A DNA stretch of 64,000 bases from Sphagnum magellanicum (Eukaryota > Streptophyta > Sphagnopsida > Sphagnales > Sphagnaceae). Positions within the stretch are counted from its first letter, which is position 1, and every line of letters starts with the position of its first letter. The stretch covers positions 18,063,897 to 18,127,896 of the forward strand of contig CM038916.1 in the NCBI GenBank assembly GCA_021904315.1, written 5' to 3'. Both the position numbers and the translations under genes were made by a program. Positions 23,403-36,814 of this stretch are shown piece by piece. The notes under the pieces were generated by a model, which ran no database searches, was not told the DNA's origin, and saw only the letters and a list, made by a program, of their open reading frames with translations.

Positions 23403-26400
23403 TTAGTGACTACTATAGAAATTTCATGCATTTTGTATTTGTTAATTTTTAAAAATTAACCTTTTTTTATTTGTTTGAGTTTTGAGAGCTTCAATTTATT
23501 CAATATTCTTTCAAATGCATTCACTTTTGTCTTTAACTTTCCATAAACAAGTTTTAAAATAGAAAAATTCATTAAGCATCAATTTCCATATGGCCAAGCC
23601 CACCCTTATTTTTTTGGGAAATTGTGGTTGAATGGGGGTTTTTGTGTCAATAGTGGCACCCACTCAACCACAATTATTTTCTAGGAGGTCTTTGATGGCT
23701 TGGTTGGTCCTCCCATGATCCCAACGAATTTTGATAGTATATGTTATTATTTATGATACATTCTTATTTTTACCATGTGTTCAAAACAATTAAAACTCAA
23801 AGAGTAGATGAGAGTTCATTGAAATGTGGTGGAAAAAAATTGAAATGAAATGTGAACACTTTTATCACTAGATTTCCACTAATTCCTTAGTGGGTGTTCC
23901 AAAAAATTATTTAATGGGTGGGCCAAATGGAAATTGAAGCTAAGCCTATTGGGCTTGGGTTAAAGGCTCCCTAAAATTTTTGGCCTTTTCATATTGTAGT
24001 GGTCCATTAATGACCATTATTAGATTAAGGACTATAACATGGTTGATTAGGGTTTTGAACAACATATATGGTATGTAATTTTCACCGATCCAATGGAATT
24101 TATTGTATTTCGAAGCTCTACAAATGACATGTTGTACTCCTTGATCGGATTCAATAAAAAATAAATTCAATTAATTAATTAAAGTAAAATTTTAACTTCG
24201 GCACTTGAGTATTTTAGTTCTGAAATTTTCAGCAGGTAATGATTTAAAAAAATAATAAACACATTCTTGTTATGTTGAAGGGATAGTCTACTATGTCTAG
24301 ATTGTCTCAGTTGAAACTTGTAGATTCTTAATTTTATAGTAATTATAAATTTTTTGGCACAAATAATAAATATTTTTTCAAAAATTTTGAGGCAAAACAT
24401 AAAATAATTTAATTCATGTCAAAACCATTCATGTATTTATGATAATTGTGAATTGAATTAATATTTTGGGGTATTTTTTATTTTGAAAAAGGAAACCCAT
24501 GTTATTCTATGTCATGGATTGTAGTTCATTTTGTTGGATGTTGATTTCACTATGAATTTTGGTGTTTAGCTTTTCAATTTTGATGCACCCAAAGTTTAAG
24601 CTTGTTAAATCTTATTGGTGGTAAATGCCCCTTTCTCAATAATAATGACAAAATCGCAGTTCAAGACATTTTTCAATCATTTCAATTACACAAATAAATA
24701 AAATTAAGTGGTTTGGGTAGTTTCAAACTAAAATTGGACTACAAATCTATCTTAAATTCACAAATATTCACTTCCGATTTGAATTCCGAAGAGAGGCATA
24801 TTTTCCCTATAATATACTTTAAAGTTCCACATGTGAATTCGGTTTAAATGACATTTAAAAATAAAGACATTTTGAGAATTTTTTACAAAACAAGATGATT
24901 TAAATGTGACACTATTTGAAAGCCATGTCAAGCCCCTCAATTAAACATGATGTCCCTTCCAACTCAAAATTTGAACAAGTAGGAATCACTTAAAACATTT
25001 TTTTGTAACACTCTTCAAATTAGTGAAGAACACATGATTTTGTAACATGAACCCATTGTATTGAAGTTCTCATTAATACTTATTCAATGATACCATTACA
25101 TACTTTGATGTTTAACACCTCACTATGAATAATCGAAATGCCTTGAAAGCACATTTTGAAGGTTTTGAAAATGCTTCCCATTCATTTCTACACACACTTG
25201 GTTTGGAAGTGTGTTCATCAATCAACCCTTTCCCTAAAAACATGTGGCTTTGTTTTGTCCCAAAATTTTGTTGTGGTCACCCAAGGTTTTTGTTGCAACA
25301 AAACTTATGACAAAAAGTTGTACAATGACTAACAATCACTTGTGTTTACATGAAAGTGTTTCATAATAAATTGAAAGCATCAAAATATTTCTGAATTGAG
25401 GTGTGAATGTTGCACAATTTTTACTAAATGTTACACAACTTTTAATTAAACATAAGATATTTTTAATTGTTACATATGGTTGTTTCTAGATTGTAGGTTG
25501 AATGTCATATTGATCCTTACTTCCATATAGGTAAACATTGTGAAGTCAAGTTCTCTCATTTTATTATTGCCCCAAGCTAATGGATGAGCATGTGTAGATT
25601 TTGGGTGCACCCATCCAATTGATGGGTTGTTTTGAAGTCTACCCATCTACTTGTTGGGTTATGAATGTTGGGTAATTGATTTATCATGCTTTTATATCAT
25701 TTGATTTTTTTGGGGTTGTCACTTGCCTTTTTGTATCATGAGGTTTCATATCAATATGAAATGAAAAAAACAATTCATATGACTAATTCTTAAAATGAAG
25801 TTTATTTGATAAACATACAAATAATTAGCTTCAATTCATTAAAATTTTGATTTCAAAGATCATGCAAGAATTTATTAAAACAAAGCACATAATATAAAAT
25901 TATTTTTTGAGATATAAGTGTTTTTAATTAATTTAATGTTATTTTCTAAACTTCAATAAGGCTTTGATGAAATTTTAATTAAAAAAATCGTAATGACATT
26001 AATTTTTAATTGATTAAATTTTTTGTATTGTTGTTGCCTTTTATGTTATAAATATTTTTTATTGCCCTAAGATGATAGACATGCATGTATGATTTTAGGG
26101 TCTACCAAGCATGTATGGGCAAAAAAACAATTAGTTACTATTTTGAACCTATGATTATGAGTCTTTTAATTATGTTATATGTATAACCTTTGTACAAAAT
26201 GTTACATGTATGGGTTTTTTATTTGGATTTAACATTTAAAGCAATCTTTTGGTTGTATTATTTGTATGTCAAAAGAAAGATGTGATTCAATGTTAATTGA
26301 TTTTCTTCAAATCATTGTTTAGTTTAGATTTATTTTGATGTTAAAACAAGACAATATGATCAACAATTGGTTCTTTTATGTGAATTTTCACATTGTGGCA

Positions 26401-27498
26401 ATGTAAAAATTTGGAAGATTTTTTTAAAATGTCAATTCAAAAAAAAAAATGGAAGAAATCGCCAACCTTTTAAAACCAAAAAATTGAAAAAAAAGGGGGA
26501 AAAAAATTTCTGATTGTGATATTGTATTAGGGGTCAATTTCAACACATGTTTGTTGAATAATTCATTAATTTTGAAGATTCCATGCTGAAAACTATGGTA
26601 ATCACCCAATAATCCACCAAAGAGTTTTTACTTGTTTCTTCTATATTTTTTGAAAAATTCAACATTTTTACAAATAATATAATTATTGCTGAAGTTGTGA
26701 TAATGATGAGCATTTGTAATTTTTTTTTTCTAGAAAAACATCAAGAGGTGTAATGTTGGATTAATGTCCTTAATTTTTCAATAGGTACATATATAATCAT
26801 CCCAGACAAAATTGACACCAACTTGGTTATTTTTTCAATTAAAAGAAATAGATTAAGAAATGTCACACATTATGGAAGTATATATATATATATTCCAGAT
26901 ATTTTGATATGAATAAAAATTTAAAAACCCAATCTTTTATTTAAGATTGGAGGGATTTATTTCATTATTCAAAAAATTAAAAAAAAAAAAAATTCCAAAC
27001 TTGCCAAAATGAGTTGTACATTGACTTTTTTGAAGCATAAAATTTTCGTATCATTTTGATAGTTATATAATAATAATAATAATAATACAAACAATAATTT
27101 TATGAAATAGGATTTTATAAACCAATAATTTTTTGTTAGGGATGTTAGGCTTCATATTTTGTGTGAGCAAACCCATGTTTTCCTAACATCATTTTTTTTT
27201 TAGTCATCACATCGATAAATGGATATTATGCTTATAGTATATGGTACTCACACTTTGGTAAATATAATTATTATTGATTCGATTCGCACATATTTTGTTT
27301 TGTAAATCGTTTATTTATTTATTTATTTATTTAGGGAGTGAATGTAACGATTGCAATCCAAGCAAAGATTGTCACATTGTGACCAACACCCTAAGGATGA
27401 TTTCATCCTTTGACAATAAAAATATTTTGAATATTTATAGCAACAAGCAAATAACTTCCTTCATCCATGGGACAACATAATATGATCAACAAAGGGTT
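23403..27498. other. AT-rich gene desert, about 4.1 kb
   Basis: No gene or complete element recognised. Frames are short and unrecognised on both strands. Landmarks are a TA run near 26,880-26,891, an (ATA)n run near 27,067-27,087 and a TTTA microsatellite at about 27,308-27,333. Confidence 0.5.
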
Positions 27499-27506
27499 CT
27501 TCGGGT

Positions 27507-27959
27507 CAGGGACTGGTAGTCGGTCCTTATTTACATATAGTCGTAGTTGTAACTATCTATCCTCTAGCCCATAGATAGATAGTCGACTATAGTTCACTAC
27601 ATAGTCGACTACTCTGGCCTTGAATTAGTCAATTTTAGACTGTTGTCGTTTACTCATTGCAAGCCCTCTTCTGAGCGATGGCAGACCCATTCGCATCGTG
27701 TTGTTGTTGGATGTCACAAGCTGATGTTGTTGGATGTCATGAGTAGCAAGTTACGTTTAGTTTGAGTTTTTATTGACTCGACTACAACTGAATAATAGTC
27801 GATTATGACCATTGCTCGATAGTCTAGTCGATTATGACCGTTGCTTTGTAGTCTAGTCTATTATGACCGTTGCTCGGTAGTCTAGTCGACTATCTACGTA
27901 GATAGTTGGAGACTATAGTCAATACATCAACTAAAAGCTGCATCGACTACGGGTCCCTG
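27507..27959. mobile_element. Non-autonomous hAT-type element, 453 bp, intact ends
   Basis: An exact 8-bp duplication CTTCGGGT lies at 27,499-27,506 and 27,960-27,967. The element starts CAGGGACTGGTAGTCG and ends CGACTACGGGTCCCTG, 14 of 16 bases matching as inverted repeats. CAGGG ends with 8-bp target duplications are diagnostic of the hAT superfamily. The interior has three or four copies of a unit like TAGTCGATTATGACCGTTGC (27,800-27,885) and many GTCGAC/TAGTCG motifs, as in hAT subterminal repeats. No transposase is encoded. The perfect duplication suggests a fairly recent insertion. Confidence 0.92.
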
Positions 27960-28081
27960 CTTCGGGTACTCCTCTTTTGATTATTCGTTCATTTTATAAG
28001 TAGAAAGTGTTAATGCGTTTTTAAGAAAAGTTTAGGTCACCACTATCAATCAAAAGTTTAGAAGCCTCTTCTAAGCATGGT

Positions 28082-28102
28082 GGGTTTAGGGTTTAGGGTT
28101 TA
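28082..28102 (+). repeat. Interstitial telomere repeat, (GGGTTTA)x3
   Basis: Three exact plant telomere units about 600 bp upstream of the decayed RING gene. Short telo boxes of this kind are often found in plant promoters. Confidence 0.9.
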
Positions 28103-28199
28103 GAAACCTCTTCTCCCCCCATTTATTATTATAAGGAAATTTGTGAGTATTTTATTATCAGCCATTTGTGAGAAACTTGTACATACACTAATATTTTTA

Positions 28200-28694
28200 T
28201 TATTAAACTAGGTAAATATTCAGGAGGACGACCATTCCGTCTCTCGGAATAGTCTTCCAGTCTTCCGTCGCCAAACCCTTCCGTCCTTCAAACGGAGTGC
28301 ATTCCACCGTCTGGAATCGTCCACCAAACGCTTCCGTCGCAAACCCTAATAATAATAAGCAAACCGCTTCCGCAGACCAGGCGCGTCCGCGGATTCCAAA
28401 CGTAGCGCTTTCCGAATTCAAAGGGATTCGGGTTTTCGTCGCGAAAGATTTCCTGCCAAATGCGCCGGCGATAGGAGAGAATTGGGTGTGACGAGCTGAA
28501 TTTTTTTCATTTCTCTTTGTTGCTAATTTTTTTTTTTTGGGCGTAATTGAGTCCCTCGCAAACCCTTAGCCCTAAAGCCACAGAGCGCCACAGAGCTCCA
28601 CAGAGCTTCTTGGGTTGTTGATTTGCTTTGGCGAGGAGCTTGTGCGTGTGGGTGCTGGAGACCAGGAGAAGCATCAGCATGAGGAGCTGCTCAC
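28200..28694 (+). promoter_or_regulatory. GC-rich former promoter/leader of the RING pseudogene
   Basis: CpG-rich sequence with repeated TTCCGTC and AAACGCTTCCGTCGC phrases begins abruptly at about 28,230 and leads into the ATG at 28,695. The motif AACCCTTAGCCCTAAA near 28,561 resembles a telo box. Open frames here do not encode a recognisable protein. That it is a promoter is inferred from position and composition. Confidence 0.4.
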
Positions 28695-29285
28695 ATGACC
28701 CGCACAGCTGCACTCAAGCAGCAATGGCCTCATCATGATCAGCAGAAGCAGCATGCTGCAACTACTCCTAGCATGTTGTGTGCAGGTCCACTTCCCCTGT
28801 GTTCCGTCTGTCTGGAAATGGTCAGAGATGACGGTGGGGGAAGAGCAATTGTAAAGTTGAAATGTGGTCACCAGTTCCATCTCGCTAAGTTTCTCATGAC
28901 AAGAAGCTCAGAACTCAAATGCCCATTTACAACTGCCGATCAATGCATCATCCTGTTGGCAACATGCTTACAAGTGCTTTTGCACAGATTTTGAGCTCTT
29001 GCTCGCTTGCTGTGGTGGTTGTTTTTTTAGACTGCATTTGATCTGCCTTCAATTCCAAAGGGACCATCCAATTCCCCAATTGTCAGCAGGTGGAAGATGG
29101 AGAGTGGCTTTATGCAAATGGTTGTTGCAGATACTATGAAGAAGAGGCCATTCATCGCAATTTTGTGTATGCACAAGATGCGGACCAGAGCTATCAGCCT
29201 GGGGTATGGTGGCTGCAAGAATCAATCCCTGTCTTCTATGGTGAAGCAGTACGTCTCATCAGAAAGCAATCACCTTCTACAGCAT
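28695..29285 (+). pseudogene. Decayed RING-H2 E3 ubiquitin ligase gene
   Basis: Exon A (28,695-28,884) encodes a RING start: CSVCLEMVRDDGGG, then LKCGHQFHL. After an intron ending TTTTTTTAG at 29,030, the frame resumes as D-C-I, then SAFNSKG, PNC and VEDGEWLYANGCC. This is the layout of a plant RING-H2 family whose members read DCIGSAFN, then QCPNC and a QWLYANG segment. Three lesions are visible: CTAAGT at 28,885 where a GTAAGT donor is expected; TGA at 29,039-29,041 where the family has glycine; and TTC at 29,072-29,074 where a zinc-binding cysteine is expected. The frame then runs into a 57-bp tandem repeat. I conclude it is a dead host gene. Its 3' exons are too decayed for me to place. 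Confidence 0.75.
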
Positions 29286-29442
29286 AGCATTCTTCACCAC
29301 AATGAGAGAATTTCATCAAGATTCTTTTACCGTATGCAGCATAGTATTCTTCACCACAATGAGAGAATTTCATCAAGATTCTTTTACCGTATGCAGCATA
29401 GTATTCTTCACTGTGAGAGAGAATTTCATCAAGATTCTTTCT
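29281..29442. repeat. 57-bp tandem repeat, nearly three copies
   Basis: Copies start at 29,281, 29,338 and 29,395 with AGCATAGYATTCTTCAC, each containing GAGAGAATTTCATCAAGATT. The period is 19 codons, so one plus frame (29,097-29,591) stays open through it and shows a repeated peptide ending ERISSRFFYR. This is probably a by-product rather than a real protein. Confidence 0.9.
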
Positions 29443-31360
29443 CTGTTTCCACTGATCCATCTTTCCCTTGCTTGATTTGTGGCTTGCTGCCAATTCTAAC
29501 CCAGAGATGGCTACAATTTCTAGCAAAATTTCCCTCAGATCATCAGGTTCTTGAAGTTGAAAATCTGTTGCATATCAACATGGACTTGTGATTGCCTGTT
29601 CACATGGCAGAGAACAGGGACAATCTTGTAGATTTGTAGCAACTTGTATCAAAACCATAGATTTTGATCTACAAGCTTCTTATACTCAAGATTTGTGTGT
29701 GAGTGTGTGAGTGTGTGTTTTTCCATTTCCTTACCTCAACTCAGGGTGTTGATTTTGGCAGCAAGCAGCAATTAATGTTCCAATGTATCCATAGCAGCAA
29801 TTCAATTATTTGCACCACCACTGCCACCCACAATTGTCATTGTCTTGTGAGTAAGAACACAGACTTCTGTCTTGCAGGTGATGGGGTTCTCTTTGATATC
29901 ACAGTTATGATTTTTTCTCTGTGATTTCATAGATTTTACTAATAGATAAGAGTCACTATTTGTGCAGGAATATTGAATGGGTACCAGGTGGAGGCAACAG
30001 ATTTAGTTGTAAGGGTTCCAATTCTCCTTCAGTTCAACCAAAGATTTACTTTTGATTTCACTGTTGAAATCATTCACCAATATTGTCTTTTGTTTGGTGC
30101 AGATAGCATTGATGTGATATTGACTGTTTGCCTTGGAGAGCATGGCAACATGAGAAGTGCAACCTATATACATCCATATGTTGATGGTGATGGAAAGAGC
30201 TTGCTCATGTGTACAGAGGACAGGCAAACCTTCCCTCCAATAGAAACTCCTGCAATTCCTCCACCAGCAATGCCTGCAACTCCACAGCTGGTGGATCAGA
30301 TCTCCAACAATCGTTGTGTTTCTCTTGTTGAACTGACTCACGGGTTATTTTCTATATCCCTTTTTGTGTGTACTTTTTTGCATGTTATGTTGAGTTCTAC
30401 CATCCATACCTCCAACAGTGAATTGCAGAAAATCTCTTCAACAGGCAGAATTTTGCACAGCTCAAGAAGGGTGCAATTCCTGTAGAAGTACCTGTCCTCT
30501 GATGCTGTCGATGCAAAGTATCATATGTTAATTATTGTGTCTCTCCTCTTGGGAGTGCTAGCCAACATTATGACTGGAGTCTCTTGCCATTGCTTCTGGA
30601 AATGCCGCAAATACTCAGGACACAGATTTTGTATAGTAATTTGCATGTAATTTTGTATGGTGATAATGTACTCATCTACACCTGCTGTTGGAAGCTGATT
30701 AAGCTGGTGGTTAGTCATGACAGCTTCATCCCTGCCATTAATGTGATGGTCCAACACATTTGAACAACTCTCATAAGGTTATGACTGCACTCACTGGAGA
30801 TTTCTCTGCAATTTCATAGAACTATCTACAAACATATATGTCTATTACTCTATACCGCAACTGTGCCATCTCCAGTCTTTTACCATTTGACAAGTCATCA
30901 CGCCCTCTCTACCCAATTGGGCTGAGTGCCTGCTTGCACAGCAGCCATAGGTCAGTTGGATCAAGCAATCATCCCAGTTCTTCCGATACAAGAAATTTTA
31001 TTCACCGTTGTCAAGGAGTAATTAACCAGCTACTGCAAGTCATACCCACTCCACTTTGTAATGGTGTTGTGATCATTCACAGAAGGCAAAGCAGGCATTG
31101 CTGTCCGGATACATTTTCTGGATTACCATAGGGAGTAAAAGAATTCCTGGTTATGCCTCCTGTGGATCAAGCCAAGAGGAATGAACTGGGGTTTGAAGGG
31201 ATACCAAGTTATGACAGTCAACACTTGAGCATGAGTTTTGACAGTGCAAAATGGCAAAGTTTGAACTAGGGCATTGACTGGAGAAGAGAGAGCTTACAGG
31301 TGCAGGGTTATCCTATGACAACAAAAGACAGATCTTGGGCTTCAACTCCCAACTCAAAGG
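29443..31360. other. Decayed exonic/intronic remains of the RING gene region
   Basis: Normal base composition, with moderately long plus frames (29,973-30,485; 30,838-31,131) of serine/proline-rich type that fit the disordered tail of RING-H2 proteins, though I cannot align them. The minus frame 30,521-30,757 is unrecognised. Treated as remnants rather than genes. Confidence 0.35.
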
Positions 31361-31850
31361 TTGGCAGCAGGTGGACATGAAACAGAGAAGGGGGGAGGGA
31401 TGTCTTTTTGGCCTAAGCACCCTATCTTGCACCCTGACAGACCGCCAAGTGATTCGCCAAATATGAACATTATGAAGGCATGTGGTTTATGTGCACAAAT
31501 GGTATCATGGTGGGGACATTGCCATCACGTCATGCCTGTATACATATCACCCTACATGTCTTGGGCAACATTTGAAAACCCATAAGAGGTGCAAAGTGTA
31601 CAGTCAGATAATGGTAGTCTCCAAGAAGAAAATCAGGGAGCAAAGTGCCTTGCTTTGTAAGTCTTCACCATTAGGATTTTTATGGAGCATGACAGAACTT
31701 TGGAGAGGACCAAATGGCAAACTTTTTTCTGTTTGCAGAGTTAACTCTTCAAAGTGCTCCACACTGGGACAGTCCAATGGAGGACTCATTGACTGTTTCC
31801 CCTGTGTACATGACCATTGTCTGTTATATGCTGCACACAAGTAGGAGTTT
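31361..31850 (+). pseudogene. Broken zinc-binding (RING/PHD-like) gene fragment
   Basis: One plus frame ends with the knuckle KACGLCAQMV (near 31,475-31,505). The neighbouring frame then continues GGDIAITSCLYTYHPTCLG and HLKTHKRCKV, a C-x-T-Y-H-x2-C pattern of a cross-brace zinc domain. The two halves lie in different frames, so a 1- or 2-base shift near 31,500-31,510 separates them, and the expected final cysteine after RCKV is tyrosine. I know of plant proteins of this general type but cannot name the family. It could be a distant part of the RING locus or a separate dead gene. Confidence 0.4.
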
Positions 31851-32101
31851 GTGGCATTGAAAAGTTACTTGCCAGTCTTGTTAGCTGAACTGTTGGGTTT
31901 TATAGAATTTGCAAGCTTTCTTCTCTCATGCCCACATTCATCTGCAGGGTTACATGGAACATGCTTTTCTTTGTACAGTTTAGCATCAATTTCCTACATT
32001 TTTTAACACCTGTTGTGGTCCCATTTTTGGATCTACTATTCAATACAAAGATGTGCCAGATTTGAGCACAAGAGTAGTAGCTGTGTTGTTTATGATTTGC
32101 A

Positions 32102-34337
32102 TCAAAGTGCGGAATTGTACTGGAACACGCCACGCCCAGTTTTGCGTCCCAGCCAACCAGCATCAACATATTGAATGAGAAGTGGGCATGGTCGGTATTT
32201 GGAGTCTCCTAGCCCCTCGTGGAGTGTGTGCATAATGGATAGACATGTATCAAGCCCAATGAGGTCAGCAAGAGCAAGTGGCCCCATTGGCTGGTTAGTT
32301 CCCAGTTTCATACCTGTGTCTATGTCCTGTGGAGTGCCCACACCCTCCAGCAGGGCAAAAAAAGCCTCGTTGATCATTGGCATCAACACCCGGTTCACAA
32401 TGAACCCTGGATAATCTCGAGAACAGATTACAACCTTATTGAACCTGCAATCAGCTTTTGAGATTTCAACCACCATGCAAACTTCTAGCTTGTCAAGTCT
32501 TCCAGGTGCTATTCCAATGCTACCAAGTTATGAATCAGAACTGCTCAATTTAACTAAACGTTTGAAGCCCTCCAGCATCCTAACCTCTCATCCTCTACGA
32601 GACTTTACACATGAGGCTTCTGCATCTATACTGCCTTCGTTTCTTCATGATGTCCTGGCAATTCTAGTTATGCAGCATGTGAGTAGCTCTAACAGTACCT
32701 TTCAGCCAAGCATTTGACAGTTGCAAATACATTGTCATCAGTGGCCATCCCTCGGACAATCTCCACTAGCTTCATAATGGGTGGCGGGTTCATGAAATGC
32801 ATCCCTATTACCTGCAACTCCACTTCTAACAACAGTCATCTTTTGTCATGTAAATGACAGCTTGACACTGAAGCTCCTACTTCACATATGCAGTGCAGAT
32901 GTTGGCCATGACCTCATGATGACCATCCCAAAGCATCTATGGGCCAACTTCTAATTATGGCATGCAACACACAATGTCTGTATTGCAGGAGAAAGAAAAA
33001 CCTGCTTTGGTCGTTGTGTGGCAGCAGCGAGGCGAGTGATGGATATTGAGCTAGTATTGGAGGCCAAAATTGCTTTCGGTTGAAGAATTTTATCAAGTTC
33101 TCCAAAAATGCGCTTCTTGAGAGCCTCATTCTCTGAAACGCACTCAATCACCACATTCACATCCCGCATGTCTGACAACAAGGTTGTTGTCCTCACTCGA
33201 GCCACTGTTGCATCTGCCTCTTCCTGCAATCCTTAACCATCTCCCCCACCTTAACCATTACATGCAGAATCCAGAAAGTCACCCCAATTGCAGAATCTAA
33301 ACCGCAATTCCAGATAAACCACCAGATTCCACATCACTAGCACAACAGCAACTTATTCCACTATGGATTTGTCATGAGATTCTAGAACTGAAGTATTACC
33401 TGGGGATAATGCTTTGTCCAAGACTTAACCCTCTGATGTTACATGTCCACAACCTTGGGAGCTAAACCCCCATTCCACAAAACACTTAAGTCCAAAATTG
33501 CTGGCCACTAAGGGTCTCTTTCGACTAGGCTGCTATGATCACAGCAGCCTAATGGAAAGCCACTGACATATAGCCTTGTTTCTTGCTGCAGGGACAGTCG
33601 CTTTCCATTTGAAAGTTGCAAGTGCTTTGAAAATGTGTAGTTAATCATGTTAGGAACTCTAGGAACACATGTTCTCATAAACAGATGTCATTTTATGGTG
33701 AGTCACAGTTTGACTCACAGCTCCTGCAATTGGTCAATGCTTGACCAGTAAAGCTGTGAGATGACTGTGAGCACAGCTAGCTAAAATACATAATGGAAAG
33801 CTGCTCTGATCACAGCAGTCTATTGGAAAGATGACCTAAACCAGCAACAACTTCTTCCATTGTGCATTTTCATGAAACTCTGGAACTGTCTGAAAATAGA
33901 AGAATTTGTCCAACTCAGACTTATTATAACACCAGTACACTCCATCCGCATATCCTTCAACCCTAAATTCCGCAGAATCCACTGACCGACGGGCAAACTG
34001 GATTCCGTATCGCATAAAATAGAACAGAAAAATCATTACTGCAACTTTTAGAAATCTTACTGTGGGCCTTTGTGAATTGAGAATTCTGGTGGAAACCTGA
34101 ATTTATTTTTCTTCTTGTTCTTGTTCTTACCTGCGATAAGGCTTGTTTTTTTACGAACTTTGAAAGAGAAGAAGTGATGTTTCTCATGCCGCGTTGCAGC
34201 ACCTCTTGATCCACATCCGCCAGAATGACGTCCAGCTGCGCTGCCGCAGCTAACTGCGCAATTCCCGATCCCATCTGGCCTCCTCCCACCACACCCACCA
34301 CCCTCACCCATGCACTTGCCATAGCTCCTTCGAACAA
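32102..34337 (-). CDS. 3-hydroxybutyryl-CoA dehydrogenase (3-hydroxyacyl-CoA dehydrogenase family)
   Basis: Four exons (34,337-34,131; 33,223-33,002; 32,811-32,699; 32,444-32,102) join at GT-AG sites into 294 residues, the usual length. The family catalyses NAD(P)-linked oxidation or reduction of 3-hydroxybutyryl-CoA-type substrates. The N-terminal Rossmann motif is [11 protein letters not shown] (about 15-25). Ser127 (SNTSS), His148 and Glu160 (MHFMNPPP ... VEIV) and Asn198 (PGFIVNR) keep the spacing of the catalytic Ser-His-Glu-Asn set. The C-terminal dimer domain has [14 protein letters not shown] and [11 protein letters not shown]. The start at 34,337 could instead be Met6. The end (NSAL) is not a convincing peroxisome signal, so location is open. 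It is divergent from eS21 and a MITE sits in intron 1. Confidence 0.95.
33512..33836. mobile_element. Harbinger-like MITE in dehydrogenase intron 1, 325 bp
   Basis: TAA borders both sides (33,509-33,511; 33,837-33,839). The left end GGGTCTCTTTCGACTAGG and the right end (reverse complement AGGTCATCTTTCCAATAG) pair with gaps for about 40 bases, including CTGCTATGATCACAGCAGC against CTGCTGTGATCAGAGCAGC. The 3-bp TAA duplication fits PIF/Harbinger. It is non-autonomous. Confidence 0.65.
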
Positions 34338-35218
34338 GACCGCGAGAGACGACGACGACGACGAGGCACGTCCTGTCTTCTCTCTTCTGTTCCTCCCTTG
34401 TTTCCTGATACCCTGATATACCTTGTCGATACCCTTTTCTAATACCCTTTAACAGCTTGGTTGTACGGGCAGGCAGGCTACCAGTCTTGGGCGGGTACCC
34501 GGTTTGGCGCGTTACCACCTAGTTTAGGACCTGTCTTCGGATTTAGCTCCTCTTTTGAGACCTTGATTGGCACCTACTTTAGGACCTGCGCTCGGACCTT
34601 AGCTACTCATTCGAGACACCTCTATTGGCACCTAGGTTAGGACTTAGGACCTGTGCTGGGACCTTAGCTCCTCGTTTGAGACCCTGGGTCACCGCCTCTA
34701 TTGGGACCTTATCTCCTCTTTCGAGACCTGGATTGGTACCTAGATGAGGACCTAGAATCGAACCGCAGCAGCCCGTCGTTTTTGAGACCTGGATTGACAC
34801 GTAGGCTAGGACCTCCATCCAAATCTTAAGTACCGCTTTTGAGACCTTGAGTGGCACTCAGGTTGTGATGAGGACCTGAATTGGGACTTAATCTAGTTGT
34901 TTGATGTCTGGATTGCTAGCTAGGTTAGGAGTTGGGACCCGTGTTGAGAGCTGAGCTCATTGTTTGAGACCTAGGTTAGGACCTGTATTAGGGAGCTGAG
35001 CTCATCTTCTGAGACTAAGACCTGGTTTGAGACCTAGGTTTAGGATGTGGATTTGAGACCTGGATCATCGTCTCTCTCGTGCAAAGAGGCGGCGCTTCGA
35101 AGTTTGTCCTTCTTTCTCTCTTGTTCGGCGCTGTCTGTCTCGCAGTCTCGGCGAAAATCTCACGTCGCCGCCGTCGCTGCTGCGGCCTCGCAAGTCAGTT
35201 TTCTAAGTGTCTGCCAAC
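34338..35218. promoter_or_regulatory. Shared upstream region of the dehydrogenase and eS21 genes
   Basis: The two start codons lie 881 bp apart on opposite strands, so this interval must hold both promoters. The part next to the dehydrogenase includes a CGACGACGACGACGACGA run (about 34,347-34,364). The middle is a minisatellite (listed separately). The 170 bp before eS21 are GC-rich with CTCTCTTGTTC pyrimidine stretches, usual for ribosomal protein leaders. No unambiguous TATA box picked. Confidence 0.6.
34514..35048. repeat. Degenerate 65-70-bp promoter minisatellite, about eight copies
   Basis: Each unit has the phrase TTTGAGACCT-GGATTGGCAC, then CTAGGTTAGGACCTG and a TTAGCTCCTC-like segment. 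Copies are diverged but clearly in register from 34,514 to 35,048. The sequence is absent elsewhere in the window. Short open frames here are shadows. Confidence 0.8.

Positions 35219-36814
<1,596 letters not shown>

Noticed and set aside
29097-29591. 164-codon plus frame with 19-residue repeats
   Set aside because: Runs out of frame through the RING pseudogene exon and then through a 57-bp tandem repeat.
34057-34518. 153-codon minus frame at the dehydrogenase start
   Set aside because: Alternative frame of dehydrogenase exon 1; the correct frame encodes the Rossmann motif.
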